DNA of 18,671 nucleotides, from NCBI GenBank assembly GCA_902984215.1, contig CADWAF010002536.1:1-18671 (forward strand), given 5' to 3'. The DNA comes from Willaertia magna. Its lineage: Eukaryota; Heterolobosea; Eutetramitea; Acrasida; Naegleriidae. The notes beneath the pieces were generated by a model. That model was not told where the DNA came from, searched no databases, and saw only the letters and a program-made list of their open reading frames with translations. Position 1 is the stretch's first letter; each line of letters begins with the position of its first letter. Both the position numbers and the translations under genes were made by a program. Below, piece by piece: positions 1 through 7,735 of the stretch.

Positions 1-27
1 ATATTTACAATTTAAAAAAAATTCAAA

Positions 28-825
28 ATGAACAGTAATAACAACAATTCTAACCTCAACACTTCAAATCCTTATCAACAACAACAACAACAAGGGATGA
101 TGAAAGGGCCTCAAGTACCAACCTTTGTAGAACCTCCAATTGTTTATCCTCAACAACTCAGAATCTCTCAACAATCACCAATGCCTCATAATTTCTTACC
201 ACCTCAACAACCACCAATGACAATGATGAATCAAACGATGACAGCTACAAGTACACACAATGATGCTACTTCTGTAATTATTACTGCAGATGATTCTTCT
301 GTTATAGTTACTCCTTCTTCTGTTGGTCGCCAAATTTTAATTAAGCTAAAAAAAAGAATTTTATCTCCAATTAGTTTAATCGCATCACTAATTAATCTTT
401 ACTCTATTGCCTTAGTATTTATGATGATTGTTTTATTAATCCAAAACAATATTTATGTACCTTCCTATTTCCATATTGTGTTTTGGATTAATTTTGCTTT
501 ATCCTTACCTGCTATGGTTTTAAAGAGTCCAATACTTTTATCTTGTAATTTCGTTTTAGTTCTTATTGTAACTGTAATGAACATTGTTGCAATCACAAAT
601 GCTGTTCCTGGATTTGGTTTCCATATGTTACTACCACTCTTATTGAAAAGTTTAATCTTCTTGGGAAGATTAATTATTAGATATTGTGTTAAAATTAATA
701 CTGCAAATGAAAAGGAAGAAGAAAATCAAAGTGAAAATATTGTCACTAGAGTTGTTAACCTTTTTAAAAGTGGTAAAATTGCAATTCAATGTAATGTTGT
801 TGATTTATTAGTTGGAGCAGATTAA
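28..825 (+). CDS. Hypothetical four-pass membrane protein with Q/N/P-rich N-terminus
   Basis: Not recognised. The 265-residue product has two parts. Residues 1-100 are low-complexity and rich in Asn, Gln and Pro (a Gln run near 17-22, Pro/Gln stretches to about 63), probably disordered and cytosolic. From about residue 112 there are four hydrophobic segments (roughly 114-138, 146-165, 170-190 and 197-218), then a short charged tail. The start is the first ATG, in an A-rich context (TTCAAA before ATG), 27 bases from the window edge, so an upstream coding exon cannot be excluded. The membrane half resembles small tetraspan proteins in general, but no family motif is visible. It converges on the minus-strand gene at 832, with 6 bases between the two stop codons, so the two 3' ends must overlap or share a termination region. 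Coding potential is good; function is unknown. Confidence 0.75.
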   Translation: MNSNNNNSNLNTSNPYQQQQQQGMMKGPQVPTFVEPPIVYPQQLRISQQSPMPHNFLPPQQPPMTMMNQTMTATSTHNDATSVIITADDSSVIVTPSSVGRQILIKLKKRILSPISLIASLINLYSIALVFMMIVLLIQNNIYVPSYFHIVFWINFALSLPAMVLKSPILLSCNFVLVLIVTVMNIVAITNAVPGFGFHMLLPLLLKSLIFLGRLIIRYCVKINTANEKEEENQSENIVTRVVNLFKSGKIAIQCNVVDLLVGAD

Positions 826-831
826 AATAAA

Positions 832-2067
832 TTAATTAACTATATAATGGCTTACTTTATCTCTTTTACCTAAAATCTTTATTTGTTTTAATTCATTCAT
901 TCCAAAAACAATATCATATTTATCAATTAATTCAAAACAATTAAGTTGTTCTTCTTTTGAACAATTGGAAAGTATGGTTTTAGATGTTTCTTCTATAGAA
1001 GTGTTACTATTTAATTGTAGCTCATTATTTAAACTTTCCAAATCATTTTTATTGTTGTTGCGATAATATAAATGATAGTTCTTTTCAATTTTAAATAAAT
1101 AAATAATTTTGAAAGAATGATTATTATTTAAATAAGGAAAGTAAACACAATATTCTAAACCATTTTTCATTTCAATAACACAACCATCCTTTAATTGATT
1201 AAACAATAAAATATTATTATTACAATTATTGTAAAAAAATATATTCATACTACTATTTTCATATAATTTATAACTTGTCACATTTTCTAAATAATTCACC
1301 AATCTATATTTAAAATCTTCTAAAACATTTACATATCTCTCCTCCAACACGTCTATCTTTCTTTTGAGAAAGGGTCTTAACCCTTCAAATTCATTTGCAA
1401 TTTCATTCTTTGTATAAAGTTCTTTTCCTTCAATTAAGGAAATAGATTGACCTAATTGAAAGGCAATACTTTTTAATAGTTCTTTATTGTTAATTAAATT
1501 ATAAAAACTTTGATCATTTAATTTAATAATATTTTTTAATGTATTTTTATATTCTTGAAAGTCACATGACCTTAATGTTGATTTAATTATATTTCTATAA
1601 ATAGTATGCTTTGTAAATAATGTAAATATTGCTCTAATAGAACGAATCACTTTTAAAATTACAATTCTAATCATTTTACTTTTAATTGGATTTTCATACA
1701 TTTGTTTATGTAAATAAAATGTTTTTAACAATGCATTATTAGCTTCATCTTCTAATCCTTTATAAATCTTTGTAATAAATCCATCTTTATTAATATAACA
1801 AATATTTCTATTCTCAATTTTATTATCATCTTCTTCTTGTAATGAATTTTTAGGTGTTTGACAAAAACGATTACACTGTTGATAAGTTGGAAAATAATTT
1901 GGATGATTATTTTCTAAAATAAAATATAAAACATCTTTATCTGTTGAATTTTCACTTCCATGAATTAAATATCCATCATAGTGAACTATTACATTCTCTT
2001 CACTATTTAATTTAATACCGTTATTATTATTAGTGCCACAGGTATTAGTTGTTTCTAATGAAATCAT
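832..2067 (-). CDS. Hypothetical protein, 411 aa, no recognised domain
   Basis: Not recognised. This is a single uninterrupted frame of 411 codons starting at ATG 2067, preceded on its strand by an A-rich leader. The protein is Asn/Lys/Ile/Leu-rich, with Asn runs near residues 13-16 and 280-284. A basic-hydrophobic stretch at about 127-152 (KSKMIRIVILKVIRSIRAIF) looks like an amphipathic helix or membrane-binding segment rather than a clean transmembrane span. The middle (about 160-260) is predicted helical by eye; the part from about 270 to 340 alternates hydrophobic and polar residues like beta strands. There is no signal peptide and no catalytic motif I can name. It lies 75 bases downstream of the phosphatase gene on the same strand. 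Length and absence of stops in such AT-rich DNA argue that it is real. Confidence 0.7.
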   Translation of the reverse strand: MISLETTNTCGTNNNNGIKLNSEENVIVHYDGYLIHGSENSTDKDVLYFILENNHPNYFPTYQQCNRFCQTPKNSLQEEDDNKIENRNICYINKDGFITKIYKGLEDEANNALLKTFYLHKQMYENPIKSKMIRIVILKVIRSIRAIFTLFTKHTIYRNIIKSTLRSCDFQEYKNTLKNIIKLNDQSFYNLINNKELLKSIAFQLGQSISLIEGKELYTKNEIANEFEGLRPFLKRKIDVLEERYVNVLEDFKYRLVNYLENVTSYKLYENSSMNIFFYNNCNNNILLFNQLKDGCVIEMKNGLEYCVYFPYLNNNHSFKIIYLFKIEKNYHLYYRNNNKNDLESLNNELQLNSNTSIEETSKTILSNCSKEEQLNCFELIDKYDIVFGMNELKQIKILGKRDKVSHYIVN

Positions 2068-2142
2068 TTTTTTTTAAAGTGCATTTTCAAAGTGTTGTTA
2101 ATTATTGTAAACAATAGATTAATTAATCATTGTAAAGATTAT

Positions 2143-2907
2143 TTATTGAAATAATACATCCATTGCATCATCTACATCTCCATTCTTTTCATGTAATACT
2201 TTTCTAATTACTTCTTTATCAGTTTGTGGTATAAATTCACCAATCCATTCAACACAATAATCTTCATAATTAAATTCAGCAATTAATTCCAATTCCTTTT
2301 CATAAAAAATTAATCTTTGAATAAAACCTAAATTTGGATTAACTACACTCCTTATAGATTTAACATAAGAATAAGATTTTTGTAAATTCATCTTAAAATA
2401 TTTCATTAAAAAAGAAAGTACAAATGTTGTACTTCTACTAATACCTGCTTGACAATGTATCAAAATGCAGCCGTTATTTAATTTACAATCTTCAATAAAA
2501 TCATGTGCTTCTTTAAAGAATTTATTTATTTCTGATCTAGGAGAATCTTGTAATGTAATTTGTTTGCAAATTAAATGTTTTTTATATTTTACTGGAATTT
2601 CTTCAGTTACGTTTAAAATATGTGTAACTTTATATTTATTTTGTAGTTTTTCTAAATCTATTTCTGCTGCGGAATAACTACCTAAATACATAAATGGAAG
2701 TAATTCTTCGGTGTTATTATTCTCTTTATTTATAAGAGATAACTCTGTTTTTTGTTGTGGGTGATAGGAAAGAATTAATTGCGCTGGAAATTCATCATTG
2801 TTGGTTTCATCATTGTTATATTGAGACATTTTTTTTTGAAATGTTCTCGAGTAACATGCTGAACTATTTAAATTCGTTGTTTGGAACATGTTTTGTAAAG
2901 TGTTCAT
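2143..2907 (-). CDS. Dual-specificity protein phosphatase with C-terminal CUE/UBA-like segment
   Basis: This is a cysteine-based phosphatase of the DUSP family, which removes phosphate from Ser/Thr and Tyr of proteins. The signature HCQAGISRS is at residues 151-159, giving catalytic Cys152 and phosphate-binding Arg158; Asp121 in LQDSP is the likely general acid. The domain runs from about residue 70 (LPFMYLGSYSAA) to about 208 and ends with the typical segment around NPNLGFIQRL (190-199). Residues 1-65 are Asn-rich and probably disordered. The last 30 or so residues (about 224-253) resemble a CUE or UBA ubiquitin-binding motif: a Phe-Ile-Pro start and a late GDVDDAMDVL helix. That part is an inference from a short pattern. 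The start is ATG 2907, with Met27 as an alternative. It lies only 39 bases below the TPR gene's stop codon. The catalytic residues look intact, so it should be active; its substrate is unknown. Confidence 0.9.
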   Translation of the reverse strand: MNTLQNMFQTTNLNSSACYSRTFQKKMSQYNNDETNNDEFPAQLILSYHPQQKTELSLINKENNNTEELLPFMYLGSYSAAEIDLEKLQNKYKVTHILNVTEEIPVKYKKHLICKQITLQDSPRSEINKFFKEAHDFIEDCKLNNGCILIHCQAGISRSTTFVLSFLMKYFKMNLQKSYSYVKSIRSVVNPNLGFIQRLIFYEKELELIAEFNYEDYCVEWIGEFIPQTDKEVIRKVLHEKNGDVDDAMDVLFQ

Positions 2908-2946
2908 AGTATCTTTACAAAAATATATTTATAATTTTACAATGAT

Positions 2947-4335
2947 TTAACAAATTCTAGGTAAATTTTGTTTTAAAGTTAATATATTATCATAATTATG
3001 ACTTTTCAACACAAATAATTTCATTAATAAAAAACTTCTATAAGTATCACTATGTTCAACTGCCTCTTCTAATTCTGCTAATAAACTTTTATTACTTCCA
3101 TTTGTATTTTGAAAAAAGTCAGATCGTATAGAAGAGAATAATAAGAACAATGCAGATTTATCTCTATCTAATAGTTTTGCTTCTTCATAAACTTCTCTTG
3201 CTTTTCTCCAATTTTCTAATAAATAATATAATTCAGCTATATAACAACATATCTCAGCCTTATAAGTTATATTCTTTAATAATTCTAAACAAGTTATATA
3301 ATCTTGTAAGGCTTGTACATCTTTAAAAAGTTTAGCATTTACTTCTCCTCTATTTCTATATAATAACATATAAGAAGGGAATGATTTAATACCTAAATTA
3401 AGTACTTCTAAAGCCTTTTCTGAATTATTACATATTGATTCAGTTCTTCCTAAATTATTATAAAGTATAGCCTTCTCTTGATCAAAAAACAAAATCTCTT
3501 TACTAAATTTTATTCCAATCTCATATCCTTTCTTAGCTTCCGTAAATGAAATTGAAGTAATAGAACATATTTCAATCATTGCATTTCCTATCCATGTTAA
3601 AGGAATAAATAAACTTTCTTTACAACTTTTATAACATGTAAAACATTGTAAAAAGTAATGAATAGATAAAAAGTACTTTTCATAAGCATAAGCCTTTAAT
3701 CCCATCAATGCATAATAATAAAATTCATTCATTGTATCTTTACAGTAAAAGAAGGCTTTCGTTAAAACTCTTAAAATTTTAATATTTTCTCTTCGTGACC
3801 AAAGAACTACACATAATCGGAAATATGTATAACAACAAGAAGGAACTAATTGTATTGCATCCCGTATAATTTTTAAACTATTTTCATCATCTCTTTGTCC
3901 TATAGCATAATCAAATTGTTGAATTAAATAAAGATATTTAGGATTATTTTGAAAAACATTAATTATTTGATTAGTATTATTACATTGTTGAATTTTAAAA
4001 TTAGATGGTTGAAATTCTTTTATTTCTTCTTCATATCCTTGTTGAGATGATAATAATTTATTTGTTTCTTTACTAAAATCTTCAATTTCTTTATCAATTT
4101 CTTTTGATATTTTCAATTGTGAAGAAGAAGGATGTTCTTGTAATATAAGGTTATCTCCTGGATTATATTTAATTTCTAATTCTTTCTTTGCATTTTCAAA
4201 TGATAAAAAACAACATTTACAATGAGGATATTCATGCACTCCGACCAATGTAGAAGAAGTGGAAAATGTTTTTGGAGCAACATCTACTGCTTTCTTTCTT
4301 CTTACACAAGCATTTTGTTCCATTCTTTTCATCAT
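2947..4335 (-). CDS. TPR-repeat protein, 462 aa
   Basis: This looks like a helical-repeat scaffold protein. Tetratricopeptide units are readable in the C-terminal half: one around KAILYNNLGRTESICNNSEK and the following ALEVLNLGIKSFPS, one beginning MLLYRNRGEVNAKLFKDVQA, and one at AEICCYIAELYYLLENWRKA followed by REVYEEAKLLDRD. Earlier helices (about residues 135-270) probably form degenerate repeats. The N-terminus is basic, with a Cys/His cluster (HEYPHCKCCF, about residues 35-44) that could bind a metal but lacks a complete known zinc-finger pattern. TPR proteins usually mediate protein-protein contacts; no specific partner can be assigned. The open frame continues upstream to a TAG, but the first ATG is at 4335 (MMKRMEQ); ATGs at 4332 and 4323 are alternatives. 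No intron is needed. Confidence 0.8.
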   Translation of the reverse strand: MMKRMEQNACVRRKKAVDVAPKTFSTSSTLVGVHEYPHCKCCFLSFENAKKELEIKYNPGDNLILQEHPSSSQLKISKEIDKEIEDFSKETNKLLSSQQGYEEEIKEFQPSNFKIQQCNNTNQIINVFQNNPKYLYLIQQFDYAIGQRDDENSLKIIRDAIQLVPSCCYTYFRLCVVLWSRRENIKILRVLTKAFFYCKDTMNEFYYYALMGLKAYAYEKYFLSIHYFLQCFTCYKSCKESLFIPLTWIGNAMIEICSITSISFTEAKKGYEIGIKFSKEILFFDQEKAILYNNLGRTESICNNSEKALEVLNLGIKSFPSYMLLYRNRGEVNAKLFKDVQALQDYITCLELLKNITYKAEICCYIAELYYLLENWRKAREVYEEAKLLDRDKSALFLLFSSIRSDFFQNTNGSNKSLLAELEEAVEHSDTYRSFLLMKLFVLKSHNYDNILTLKQNLPRIC

Positions 4336-4510
4336 TGCCAATAAATACAACAACTACTATTTTTTTCTTTTATTCAAGCATCCAAGATGTTATTTTTATT
4401 AGTTAGGGCATGGACCTTAGGCTTACAACAATTTTTAATTAAGGGATAACAGTTTGGTTTGAGGTTTGTAAAACTAATAGGTTTTATTATAAAGAATTTA
4501 TTTTAATTGT

Positions 4511-5074
4511 TTAATCGAGGTGACTTTCATCCTTTACATCAGTTCTTGTTACGTTAACATTTTCGTTTGGAGCACCAGTATAGTTTTTCTTCTTTTCATG
4601 TACTAATCTTGCTTCGTAATAGTAATTTCTTACTGCCCATAAGACGTTGAAAGAAAGGAAGACAGAAACAAGTAGGGTGTATTCGTAACGAATGCCTCTA
4701 AATAAGAAGGTTTCAATCAAGTAATGAGAAATTGCTAACAGGTCTGCAAAAAGACAGTATACTGTCATAGGTTTGTTTTTCTTAATTGAGGCTGTGTATA
4801 AATTCAAAAGTCCTACAATAAAACCAAGCATAGCTGAACTTCTTTGTAGATGACTGTTTCTACCTTGTTTTGAGAAGCCAAAGAAGATATCCGCATGTAA
4901 AAAGTCAACTAAGGTGTCTACATAAAGCAAAATACTGTTTGCAAGAAAAGACATGCCTACAATGAATAAAGAAGTATTAAAAATTCTTTTTCCAGGATTA
5001 ATAACTTCTTCCCTCACATCTTCCCTGTTAATTCTACGATGTTGTTGTTGTTGTACTGCTACTGATTCTACCAT
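4511..5074 (-). CDS. ERG28: ERG28-like ER membrane protein of sterol synthesis
   Basis: This is a likely member of the Erg28 family, an ER membrane protein that tethers the C-4 sterol demethylation enzymes (Erg25/26/27) in fungi. The 187-residue product has four hydrophobic segments at about 33-53, 78-96, 104-124 and 130-148. The family-like core is LQRSSAMLGFIVGLLNLYTA (76-95) followed by a third segment containing LLAISHYLIETFLFRGI (112-128). From memory this matches the LQARTFGIWTLL and LALGHFLSELFVYGT stretches of the animal protein in order and spacing, including the His and acidic residue of the third segment. The N-terminal 30 residues are polar with a short Gln run and the C-terminus is charged; both are longer than in the usual ~140-residue family member. 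The start is ATG 5074 behind an A-rich leader. A divergent four-pass protein of another family is the alternative. Confidence 0.72.
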   Translation of the reverse strand: MVESVAVQQQQHRRINREDVREEVINPGKRIFNTSLFIVGMSFLANSILLYVDTLVDFLHADIFFGFSKQGRNSHLQRSSAMLGFIVGLLNLYTASIKKNKPMTVYCLFADLLAISHYLIETFLFRGIRYEYTLLVSVFLSFNVLWAVRNYYYEARLVHEKKKNYTGAPNENVNVTRTDVKDESHLD

Positions 5075-5388
5075 TGTTTGATTGTTTGATTTTTTGCATT
5101 AAAATCACTTGGTCAATTAGGATTTATAGACAACACCTTTCTTGTATTTTTAGTGTTTTTTAATTAGATACACAAACTGTACACCATAAACACAGAATTT
5201 GGACACAAATGGCAACATACTAAAGCAAACATCAAACCAACAGCTGAAATCTGGTTTATGACTGTCTCAAAACTAACACCCTAGTTGTAAAATTACACAC
5301 TACATCGGAAATGCAATACTTGATTTTTGAAAGGTTTTTATATATTTATTATTAGGGTTGGATTGTACAGAACAAAATGAAAATAAAT
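5075..5388. other. Intergenic: ERG28-like 5' flank and RPS23 3' flank
   Basis: There is no gene in this 314-base stretch; short frames in it are not supported. It must hold the upstream region of the ERG28-like gene and the 3' end of RPS23, both on the minus strand. On that strand an AATAAA hexamer lies at 5345-5350, about 40 bases after the RPS23 stop, and is a plausible polyadenylation signal. I see no tRNA, no strong hairpin and no clear TATA element. Confidence 0.5.
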
Positions 5389-5880
5389 TTATGCTCTTGG
5401 TTTTTCTTTCTTTCCTTTGTATAAAGCTAATAAGGAAACACCAGCAACTTTAACAACCTTGAAACGAACTCCCGGAATATCACCGACTGCGTGACCAGAT
5501 CTACCGAATCCAGAAACTAAAACTTCGTCGTTTTCTTCTAAGAATAATAAACAACCGTCATTTGGAACGAAAGCAGTAATCTTTTTACCGTTCTTGACTA
5601 ATTGGACTCTGACACACTTACGGATAGCAGAGTTAGGTTGTTTTGCTTCAACACCAACCTTTTCTAAAACGATACCTCTTGCATGGGAAGCACCTTGGAA
5701 TGGATTGGATTTAACTAAAGTACCTAATGCAATCTTTTTATAATCGTTATCTGCCCATCTGGAATCTCTTCTGATACTCTTGATTTTTCTTGCTGCTTTA
5801 AGACCTCTTGGTTTTCTATTATATGTTAGCACTTCAAAAAAAAATTGAATAATATTTTATTTTACATACCCTGAGCCCAT
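5389..5880 (-). CDS. RPS23: 40S ribosomal protein S23 (uS12), two exons
   Basis: This is cytosolic small-subunit protein uS12, which sits at the decoding centre. The coding sequence is join(5389..5815, 5870..5880) on the minus strand. Exon 1 carries only 11 coding bases (ATGGGCTCAGG); the 54-nt intron has a GTATGT donor and AATAG acceptor; exon 2 restores GGA-AAA-CCA, giving [14 protein letters not shown], the expected eukaryotic start. A purely open-frame reading would start at a false in-intron Met ([10 protein letters not shown]). The 145-residue protein includes the near-invariant [20 protein letters not shown] and the [20 protein letters not shown] stretch with its [17 protein letters not shown] continuation; the PNS loop around the hydroxylated proline of uS12 is intact. 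The end [14 protein letters not shown] is typical. Its codons are richer in C/G than those of the neighbours, as expected of a highly expressed gene. Confidence 0.97.
5816..5869 (-). other. RPS23 intron (54 nt)
   Basis: The intron begins GTATGT and ends AATAG on the minus strand, with a T-rich run in the middle. Removal joins GG to A and restores the conserved N-terminus of uS12. The sequence upstream of the acceptor contains GCTAACAT, a good branch-point candidate (CTAAC core). Confidence 0.93.
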
Positions 5881-6005
5881 TTTGTGTTATGGCGTTATGT
5901 ATTTTTTTTTCTTCAAGAACACCCCATTTTTAAAGCGCTTTGGTTGATCATAACTTTACAATCGAGCAAAAAATGAGGCTCAATAAAATACACTGCGCCC
6001 AGTAA

Positions 6006-7568
6006 CTACAGGTCATCTTCCATATCCTTTCTTCTTTTTGAGGTGGTTATGCTTCTTGAAGGTTTTGCTGGAGGGGTTTCTTCTCCTAGTAAATCATTAA
6101 AAACATCAAATTCTTCAGATGTAGGTTTTGGTGTAGGTGGTTTAGTTTTGGGATTTGGTTTTTTGTTTTCTTGTTGCTGCGAAGATGATTTTGGTTTTTC
6201 TATTGTCTTTTCTTGAACTACTTGCGAATTGTTTTTAGGAATATTTTGATTATTTTCAACAGCTGTAGGAATTGGAGCAAATAGTAAATCATCATCATCC
6301 AATAAGGGTAGAGTTTCTGTTAGGATTGGTTTGGGGTTGCTCTTTGTGACTGCAACTGGAGGAGAAACGTTTGGCAGTGAATGGTTAGAACTTTCTTCAA
6401 AGAATAATGGTTCGTTAAAAGAAGCTATGTCAGACAGATCGTCACTTGAATTGGATACTTTTCTCTTCTTGACGTCTTCTTTTGGTTTTGTAATTTCAGT
6501 GATATTGGATTTTCTTTTACTTGTGAATATTTCTTGTGACAGTACTTCTATAGGTATTGATTCATCATTTGGTTCATTTTCATTGTTAAAATGTTGTGGG
6601 GTCTTTTGGGATGTTTTGGTAATAATGGGATTTATAGTACTTGAGCTACCAAAATTATTACTATTATTGTTGATTCTATTTTGAGGTCTTACAAATACAT
6701 TCTTTGGGGTTGAGTCAGTTTTGTCAACAATTTTCTTTTCAAATTTATGTGGTCTTATTCCACTATTTACAATATCATCTGTACTTCTGTTTGTTTCACT
6801 TTTCTTTGTTGTAGAAGCTGTCTTAGGTTCAATAAATGGTTGCCTTATAATTTGTTCCTTAGGGGTTTTAAAAGTATCCTCTTGCTCTTCGTGGGTATCC
6901 TCTGATACACTTTTATCATCTTCAGGGGGAAGCCAAATACGTGTGGTGTTCTTTTCAGAAATAATTAAGTGATATTTAAGAGGTCTAGGGCAGTAAACTT
7001 GAACCTTTTTTAATAATACAACGGATCCAACAGTAAGTATTCTAGTATCTCTTTCAACAGCTTTTTTTGAGATAGTTGCCTCTATTTCAATATCAGACTC
7101 AATTTCTCCAAATATTACTTTTGCAGATTCTGCACTGTCATAATTTACAACTTGTCTAGTTATTAGAGGTATTAATGGGATTTTATTTTTACTATCACTA
7201 GTTCGAGATGTGACAAATTGTTTCAAGTTGGTTAGCGCGTTAAGTTGATTTTTTTCAGCTACCATTGTTTTAATTTCTTTCCAAGTATCCTTTTCAAATT
7301 TACTTGGGGCTTTCTTTTCCTTCTTCATACTTAGTTGAGATGATTTTAACTTATCTTTTTCTCCTTTATTAACGGATCTTCCAAAAATTCCAGCTGGTCC
7401 AGGTACATCTTCCCTTCCAGAGTACTCATGTTTTGCATACTTTTCAATATTTTCTTCATTATCTAATCCGTAGATAAACATCTCTTCGTTCATTAAACAG
7501 TGATCGGGATTGTATCTAATGTTCGATTTGAAATTGTTGTTATCATCGTCATCATCAAAGTGAGCCAT
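6006..7568 (-). CDS. HROB: HROB-like OB-fold protein (MCM8-MCM9 loader family)
   Basis: This is a probable homologue of HROB (C17orf53, DUF4539 family), which loads and stimulates the MCM8-MCM9 helicase in homologous recombination and interstrand crosslink repair. The evidence is an ordered set of family features: a GPAGIF motif at residues 57-62, matching the conserved PGPAGIL of animal HROB; a WKEIKTMV helix at 96-103; and an OB-like core at about 126-213 with KIPLIPLITRQV, then VIFGEIESDIEIEATISKK, then LTVGSVVLLKKVQVYCPRPL and YHLIISEKNTTRIWLPPED. These align in order with the animal OB region from memory, notably GSVLLLKQIGVFSPS. Residues 214-520 are low-complexity, rich in Ser, Lys, Asn and Pro, and probably disordered; in the human protein the long disordered part precedes the OB domain. 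The start is ATG 7568 (MAHFDDDDD). It is head to head with RRP12, 167 bases apart. Confidence 0.82.
   Translation of the reverse strand: MAHFDDDDDNNNFKSNIRYNPDHCLMNEEMFIYGLDNEENIEKYAKHEYSGREDVPGPAGIFGRSVNKGEKDKLKSSQLSMKKEKKAPSKFEKDTWKEIKTMVAEKNQLNALTNLKQFVTSRTSDSKNKIPLIPLITRQVVNYDSAESAKVIFGEIESDIEIEATISKKAVERDTRILTVGSVVLLKKVQVYCPRPLKYHLIISEKNTTRIWLPPEDDKSVSEDTHEEQEDTFKTPKEQIIRQPFIEPKTASTTKKSETNRSTDDIVNSGIRPHKFEKKIVDKTDSTPKNVFVRPQNRINNNSNNFGSSSTINPIITKTSQKTPQHFNNENEPNDESIPIEVLSQEIFTSKRKSNITEITKPKEDVKKRKVSNSSDDLSDIASFNEPLFFEESSNHSLPNVSPPVAVTKSNPKPILTETLPLLDDDDLLFAPIPTAVENNQNIPKNNSQVVQEKTIEKPKSSSQQQENKKPNPKTKPPTPKPTSEEFDVFNDLLGEETPPAKPSRSITTSKRRKDMEDDL
7315..7337. repeat. 23-bp direct repeat, copy 1 (inside HROB-like CDS)
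   Basis: The core TTCCTTCTTCATACTTAGTT and its flanks are identical over 23 bases to 7616-7638. Here it is read on the minus strand as codons for the HROB-like residues QLSMKKEK (about 78-85), in the linker between the GPAGIF motif and the OB core. Confidence 0.85.
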
Positions 7569-7590
7569 TTTTTACTGGAATTTTAAAGCT

Positions 7591-7629
7591 TTACAACTTT
7601 TGTTGAGTGTCTTTTTTTTCCTTCTTCAT
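7591..7629 (-). other. Upstream ORF in HROB-like leader
   Basis: A minus-strand ATG at 7629 opens a 12-codon frame, MKKEKKDTQQKL, closed by TAA at 7591, 22 bases before the HROB-like ATG. Its first six residues equal MKKEKK of the HROB-like protein (residues 81-86) because the 23-bp repeat overlaps it. Whether the transcript includes it is unknown; if it does, it could lower translation of the main frame. Confidence 0.4.
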
Positions 7630-7638
7630 ACTTAGTTG
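7616..7638. repeat. 23-bp direct repeat, copy 2 (upstream of HROB-like ATG)
   Basis: This copy is identical to 7315-7337 and lies 301 bases from it in the same orientation. It sits in the HROB/RRP12 intergenic region and supplies the ATG of the short upstream frame. Similarity stops sharply on both sides apart from T-rich flanks. Confidence 0.85.
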
Positions 7639-7735
7639 CTTCTTTTCTTTGGTATTTAAACACTAGACAACATTAACAATAACAAACAGCACTTTTGTGT
7701 TAATTGAAGGTGTTTATTGTTTTAACTTTACAATC

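Larger units (their letters stand above)
7569..7735. promoter_or_regulatory. Shared divergent upstream region of HROB-like gene and RRP12
   Basis: These 167 bases separate the ATG codons of the two head-to-head genes and must hold the start signals of both unless one has an undetected upstream exon. The stretch is AT-rich with a T-run at 7612-7619. It contains the second copy of the 23-bp repeat (7616-7638) and a 12-codon upstream frame reading toward HROB (7591-7629). The RRP12 side ends in TTTTAACTTTACAATC directly before ATG 7736. No clear TATA box is visible. That it acts as a bidirectional promoter is inferred from layout only. Confidence 0.55.

Noticed and set aside
6331..6972. Two plus-strand frames within the HROB-like gene
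   Set aside because: They are Leu/Phe/Ser-rich antisense of the Ser/Lys/Glu-rich disordered tail, with no motif or independent start context.
5951..7735. 13-base match TAACTTTACAATC at 5951-5963 and 7723-7735 near RPS23 and RRP12
   Set aside because: In DNA this AT-rich, several 13-base matches are expected by chance in a window this size, and the two are in opposite orientation relative to their genes.
7697..7735. Extended RRP12 N-terminus beginning upstream of ATG 7736
   Set aside because: It would start at GTG; the first ATG, in good A-rich context, gives a family-typical length, and an in-frame TAG lies just upstream.
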